Below are positions 7,174 to 9,924 of a stretch of 9,924 nt of DNA, piece after piece (position 1 is the first letter of the stretch; each line of letters starts with the position of its first letter). The stretch covers positions 1 through 9,924 of the forward strand of contig CAYXMY010000098.1 of NCBI GenBank assembly GCA_964466155.1, given 5' to 3'. The notes beneath the pieces were generated by a model. The model was not told the DNA's origin and ran no database searches. It saw only the letters and a program-made list of their open reading frames with translations. Source of the stretch: Caenibius sp964466155. Its GTDB lineage: Bacteria; Pseudomonadota; Alphaproteobacteria; Sphingomonadales; Sphingomonadaceae. The position numbers were made by a program, and so were the translations under genes.

Positions 7174-8547
7174 TCAGAAGCGTTCCGCGTCATAGATGCG
7201 GGTGAGATCGCTTGCCCATGGCCCATTGTAGAGGTCGAGCAGGCGCTGCGCCGGGACGATCCCGCTTGCCGCGATCTCCTTCAAGGGGGTGAGGAAACGG
7301 CTTTCGTCTTCCCCGGCGGCGTTGCGATAGCCGCGCGCGGTGAGGCCCGCGCTGGCGATCTCCAGCACATGCCCGGCAATATCGCGCAGCACGCCGCCGC
7401 CCGGCAGCGGGGCATCGAGCGCAAGTTTGGGCACCGCATTGCGCAATGCCTCACGCTCTTCCATCGACCAGTGCCGGACCAGATCCCACGCCGCATCCAG
7501 CGCGCCCTGATCGTACAGCAGGCCGACCCAGAAGGCGGGCAAGGCGCTGATTTGTGGGGTAAGCCCGCCATCCGCGCCGCGCATTTCGAGGAAGCTCTTC
7601 AGCCGCACTTCGGGGAAGGCGGTGGAAAGATGATCGGTCCAATCGCTTTCCGTCGGCAGTTCGCCGGGCAGGGCGGGCAATCGGCCCTGCAGAAAATCGC
7701 GGAAGCTCTGCCCTGCCGCGTCGATATATTTCCCGTCGCGGAACACGAAATACATCGGCACGTCGAGCATGTAGTCGACATAGCGTTCGTAGCCGAAGCC
7801 TTCCTCGAACACGAACGGCAACATCCCGGTGCGGTGCGGATCGGTGTCCGACCAGATGTGGCTGCGATAGGAAAGGTAGCCGTTCGGCTTGCCATCGGTG
7901 AACGGCGAATTGGCGAACAGCGCCGTTGCCAGCGGTTGCAGCGCCAGGCCGACACGGAACTTCTGCGCCATGTCCGCTTCACTGGCATAATCGAGATTGA
8001 CCTGAATCGTGCAGGTGCGCAGCATCATGTCCAGCCCGAGATTGCCGACACGCGGCATGTGGCGCAGCATGATGTCGTACCGGCCCTTGGGCATGATCGG
8101 CAATTGCTCGCGCGTCTTGTCGGGCCACATGCCGAGGCCGAGGTAGCCGAGACCGAAACGCTCCCCCACGACCTTCACCTGATCGATATGGCGGGCGGTT
8201 TCCGCATGGGTCTGATGCAGGTTTTCGAGCGGCGCGCCCGACAGTTCCAATTGCCCCGCCGGTTCCAGGCTGACGGTGCCATCGGCGCCTTTCATGGCGA
8301 TGACTGTGCCGTTTTCCTCGATCGGTTCCCAGCCGAATTCGCGCAGGGCCAGCAGCAGATCGCGGATGCCGCCCGGCTCATCATAGGAAGGGGCGTGGAA
8401 GTCCCGCCGGTTGAACACCGGCTTTTCATGTTCCGTCCCGATTCGCCAGCTTGCGCGCGGCTTTTCGCCAGCCGCCAGCGGCGCGACCAACTGGTCGCGA
8501 TTCTCGATTAGCGGATCCAGTCCGTCAGACGCCGTGCGCGTGCTCAT
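7174..8547 (-). CDS. gshA: Glutamate-cysteine ligase (GCS2, plant/alphaproteobacterial type)
   Basis: GshA makes gamma-glutamylcysteine from glutamate, cysteine and ATP, the first and usually rate-limiting step of glutathione synthesis in the cytoplasm. The 457-residue protein matches the length and motifs of the GCS2 class shared by alphaproteobacteria and plants rather than the E. coli type. Motifs are RIGTEHEK (35-42), SLEPAGQLELSG (93-104), MMLRTCTIQVNLDY (174-187), SHIWSDTDPHRTGMLPF (229-245) and KSFLEMRGAD (317-326). The start at ATG 8547 (MSTRTASDG) is preferred to an in-frame TTG at 8565, which would add six residues and has no better ribosome site. Only one cysteine (C179) is present, so the intramolecular disulfides that control the plant enzyme cannot form. 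It lies 55 bp after rsmE and one base before the ABM gene, within a minus-strand operon. A separate gshB is not in the window. Confidence 0.94.
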   Translation of the reverse strand: MSTRTASDGLDPLIENRDQLVAPLAAGEKPRASWRIGTEHEKPVFNRRDFHAPSYDEPGGIRDLLLALREFGWEPIEENGTVIAMKGADGTVSLEPAGQLELSGAPLENLHQTHAETARHIDQVKVVGERFGLGYLGLGMWPDKTREQLPIMPKGRYDIMLRHMPRVGNLGLDMMLRTCTIQVNLDYASEADMAQKFRVGLALQPLATALFANSPFTDGKPNGYLSYRSHIWSDTDPHRTGMLPFVFEEGFGYERYVDYMLDVPMYFVFRDGKYIDAAGQSFRDFLQGRLPALPGELPTESDWTDHLSTAFPEVRLKSFLEMRGADGGLTPQISALPAFWVGLLYDQGALDAAWDLVRHWSMEEREALRNAVPKLALDAPLPGGGVLRDIAGHVLEIASAGLTARGYRNAAGEDESRFLTPLKEIAASGIVPAQRLLDLYNGPWASDLTRIYDAERF

Positions 8548-8569
8548 GGAATCGCCGTTAGGCAAGCAA

Positions 8570-8588
8570 AGGGCTGGTGGAAAGCCCT
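8570..8588 (-). promoter_or_regulatory. Short hairpin between rsmE and gshA
   Basis: AGGGCT (8570-8575) can pair with AGCCCT (8583-8588) around a 7-base loop. On the transcribed minus strand the stem is followed by TTT at 8569-8567, giving a weak attenuator or processing hairpin in the 55-bp gap, 23 bases before the gshA start. With six pairs and a short T-run, it could lower gshA expression relative to rsmE or simply have no role. Confidence 0.3.
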
Positions 8589-8602
8589 AATTGTAAGTTG
8601 GC

Positions 8603-9346
8603 TTACCAATCGCCGGCATTGCCCATCCACAGCGCCGTTCCGGCAATCGCAGCGGTTTCCCCCCGCAGGATGCGCGGGCCGAGCGAGATCGGCCGGGCGG
8701 CGGCCAGCGCGCGAATCGCGGCCCGTTCGGTATCGTCGAATCCGCCTTCCGGGCCGACGATCAATGCGGCGGGGCCGGTATGGGTGGAAAACTGCGCAGC
8801 GGCCGATTCGCCACCCAGTTCATCGGCGAAGAACAGCGCGCGTTCGGCGGGCCAGTGCCGCAGCAAGTGATCCAGCTTCACCGGCTCCGCCAGTTCGGGC
8901 AGGGCGGTGCGGGCGCATTGCTCCGCCGCTTCGGTCAGGATCGTGCGGGCGCGTTCGAGATTGAGCTTGTCCGCCACGCAGCGGCGCGTGACGATCGGCT
9001 GAATGCGCGCCGCGCCCAGTTCGCTCGCCTTTTCCAGCACCAGATCGAACCGGTCCTTCTTGAGCAGGGCGGGGCACAGCCAGAAATCGGGCACCTGTTC
9101 GCGCGGGCGCAAATGTTCGACCGTTTCCAGCGTCACTTCGCGCTTGCCCGCCGCGATCACGCGCGCGGCCCATTCGCCGGTGCGGTCGTCGCACAGGATC
9201 ACCGCATCGCCCGGCGCCACGCGCATCACGCGCATCAGATAATGCGCCTGCTGCCCTTCCAGCACGCATGGCTCGCCTTGCGCCAGCGGGGGCGGAACGA
9301 ACAGGCGGGGGGCGCTTTTCGGCGGCCAGGCAGGTGTCGCAGGCAT
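8603..9346 (-). CDS. rsmE: 16S rRNA (uracil-1498-N3)-methyltransferase RsmE
   Basis: RsmE uses SAM to methylate N3 of U1498 in helix 44 of 16S rRNA on the assembled 30S subunit. The 247-residue length is normal for the family. An N-terminal PUA-like RNA-binding region (about 13-75, with HYLMRVMRVAPGD at 35-47) is followed by the SPOUT catalytic domain: LLKKDRFDLVLEKASELGA (94-112), EAAEQCARTALP (139-150), IVGPEGGF (196-203) and LGPRILRGETA (222-232). The last two form the trefoil knot that binds SAM. Most relatives read LR-x-ETA with Ala or Thr; here it is Gly229. Start ATG 9346 gives the common MPATPAWPP N-terminus with only a weak GAGA upstream. It is first in the rsmE-gshA-ABM unit and diverges from ubiA, an arrangement that I recall from many alphaproteobacteria. 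Confidence 0.93.
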   Translation of the reverse strand: MPATPAWPPKSAPRLFVPPPLAQGEPCVLEGQQAHYLMRVMRVAPGDAVILCDDRTGEWAARVIAAGKREVTLETVEHLRPREQVPDFWLCPALLKKDRFDLVLEKASELGAARIQPIVTRRCVADKLNLERARTILTEAAEQCARTALPELAEPVKLDHLLRHWPAERALFFADELGGESAAAQFSTHTGPAALIVGPEGGFDDTERAAIRALAAARPISLGPRILRGETAAIAGTALWMGNAGDW

Positions 9347-9617
9347 GCCGTCTCGTTAGCCGCCTCGGCGCGCGGACGAAAGCGGGAAGCGCGGACTGGC
9401 CCGCGGCCCATCCGCGCAGGCTGTCCTACACGCCCCTGCTGTGGCAAGGGGAGGGGATGAACCGCCGTTTCTCCCCCACAACCGTACCGCCTTGCGCTTC
9501 GCGAAAGGGCGACGCGAATGCATGTCCCTGTACCGTGTCAACTGTGTCAACTTGCTGCCGGGTGCAGAGGCGCGGGAGCGCCGAATCGGCAGGGATCGGG
9601 CGATAGGAAGAAGCGGC
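9347..9617. promoter_or_regulatory. Divergent control region between rsmE and ubiA
   Basis: No gene is supported in these 271 bases, yet both neighbours should be driven from here. It holds a 9-bp tandem repeat (9535-9552), an ATGCAT palindrome (9518-9523), a possible stem of GGGGAG (9448-9453) with CTCCCC (9471-9476), and a clear AGGAAG ribosome site (9605-9610) for ubiA. On the minus strand the tandem repeat contains two TTGACA boxes, good -35 matches for rsmE, but the sequences at the right distance (GGACAT, ATTCGC) are poor -10 boxes. I cannot assign a plus-strand promoter. Confidence 0.5.
9535..9552. repeat. Perfect 9-bp tandem repeat GTGTCAACT x2
   Basis: GTGTCAACT occurs twice with no spacer (9535-9543 and 9544-9552). 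Nine bp is close to one helical turn, so two proteins could bind on nearly the same face. The reverse strand reads TTGACA in each copy, spaced 9 bp apart, so it could be alternative -35 boxes for rsmE or a direct-repeat operator for the divergent promoters. Confidence 0.6.
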
Positions 9618-9924
9618 ATGTCAGACGCCATCGTTCCCGATAGCGAGCATCGCGGATTCGTCGCCCGCTTGCCCCGCTTGCCGCGCGATCTCGCGCAACT
9701 GGCCCGGTTTGACCGGCCGATCGGCTGGTGGCTGCTGTTCTGGCCCTGCGTGTGGGGAACGTGGCTGGCGGGCGCGGGCTGGCAATGGGCGCTGCTTGGC
9801 TGGTTTCTCCTTGGCAGCATCGCCATGCGCGGGGCGGGCTGCGTCTATAACGATATCGTCGATGCCGATCTCGACCGGCAAGTCGCCCGTACGGCCAGCC
9901 GCCCGGTGGCGAGCGGCCGGGTCA
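9618..9924 (+). CDS. ubiA: 4-hydroxybenzoate polyprenyltransferase UbiA, N-terminal part, cut by window edge
   Basis: UbiA joins a polyprenyl chain to 4-hydroxybenzoate in the inner membrane, the committing step of ubiquinone synthesis. The 102 residues visible include the N-terminal segment ARFDRPIGWWLLFWPCVW (29-46), a second hydrophobic helix (about 55-70) and the first prenyl-diphosphate/Mg2+ motif NDIVDADLD (78-86, NDxxDxxxD), followed by RTASRP (91-96), where UbiA homologues commonly have RTxxRP. About two thirds of the roughly 300-residue protein lies beyond the window. The ATG at 9618 has a good AGGAAG site (9605-9610) with 7-bp spacing. It diverges from rsmE. Other UbiA-superfamily members share the Asp motif, but the N-terminal sequence fits the 4-hydroxybenzoate enzyme. 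Confidence 0.92.
   Translation, partial: MSDAIVPDSEHRGFVARLPRLPRDLAQLARFDRPIGWWLLFWPCVWGTWLAGAGWQWALLGWFLLGSIAMRGAGCVYNDIVDADLDRQVARTASRPVASGRV

Noticed and set aside
7173..7226. N-terminal extension of the ABM gene to 7226
   Set aside because: The extra residues would overlap the conserved C-terminus of GshA; the start at 7172 matches the usual family N-terminus and the coupled stop/start.
7108..8511. Long plus-strand open frame (467 codons) opposite gshA and the ABM gene
   Set aside because: It runs antisense to clearly recognisable GshA and has no recognisable domain; Arg/Gln/His/Ala-rich composition is typical of antisense frames in GC-rich DNA.
8780..9460. Plus-strand open frame (226 codons) opposite rsmE
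   Set aside because: It is antisense to RsmE with its SPOUT motifs; no domain is seen.
1..9924. An undescribed defence, mobile or biosynthetic system
   Set aside because: Gene content is housekeeping or generic enzymes with even codon style; no toxin-antitoxin pair, nuclease/helicase cluster, integrase, inverted repeats or CRISPR-like repeat spacing was seen.

Overview
This GC-rich window has the gene content and protein style of an alphaproteobacterium, most likely of the order Sphingomonadales (Novosphingobium/Sphingobium/Erythrobacter type). That assignment is inferred from recognisable protein families: a SelO beginning MRAEPQAAPY, the HEDGFN-type glycosyltransferase, a lipoprotein BamB paired with a YfgM-like protein, and the ubiA / rsmE-gshA arrangement. 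No 16S rRNA or other marker is present. Both ends cut through genes. I see no mobile element, CRISPR array, tRNA, rRNA or integration scar, and the region reads as ordinary core chromosome.

Layout from left to right. (1) The N-terminal 332 residues of protein adenylyltransferase SelO lie on the minus strand (996 to 1), running off the left edge. (2) Divergent from it on the plus strand is a two-gene unit, an alpha/beta hydrolase (1068-1952) and a family 4 glycosyltransferase (1949-3094), joined by an ATGA overlap. (3) A 147-bp gap with hairpins and a weak promoter candidate leads to a YfgM-like membrane TPR protein (3242-4045) and the BamB lipoprotein (4067-5413). Together these are envelope-assembly genes of the BAM outer-membrane pathway, and a strong hairpin (5443-5478) follows them. 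(4) A polytopic membrane protein with a C-terminal isoprenylcysteine/phospholipid methyltransferase-like domain (5526-6872) follows and ends back to back with the next unit. (5) On the minus strand, rsmE (9346-8603), gshA (8547-7174) and a small ABM-domain monooxygenase-like gene (7172-6873) form a probable operon. It combines 16S rRNA m3U1498 methylation, the first step of glutathione synthesis and a possible quinol or small-molecule oxygenase. (6) A 271-bp divergent control region (9347-9617) carries a perfect 9-bp tandem repeat, followed by the start of ubiA (9618 to the right edge), the ubiquinone-pathway prenyltransferase.

The functional themes are outer-membrane assembly (YfgM-like plus BamB), redox and thiol metabolism (SelO, GshA, the ABM protein) and quinone synthesis (UbiA). 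No convincing new biological system is visible. The items most worth checking are the ICMT-like membrane protein with its unusually long membrane N-terminus, the gshA-ABM coupling, the single-cysteine GshA, and the tandem repeat between rsmE and ubiA.
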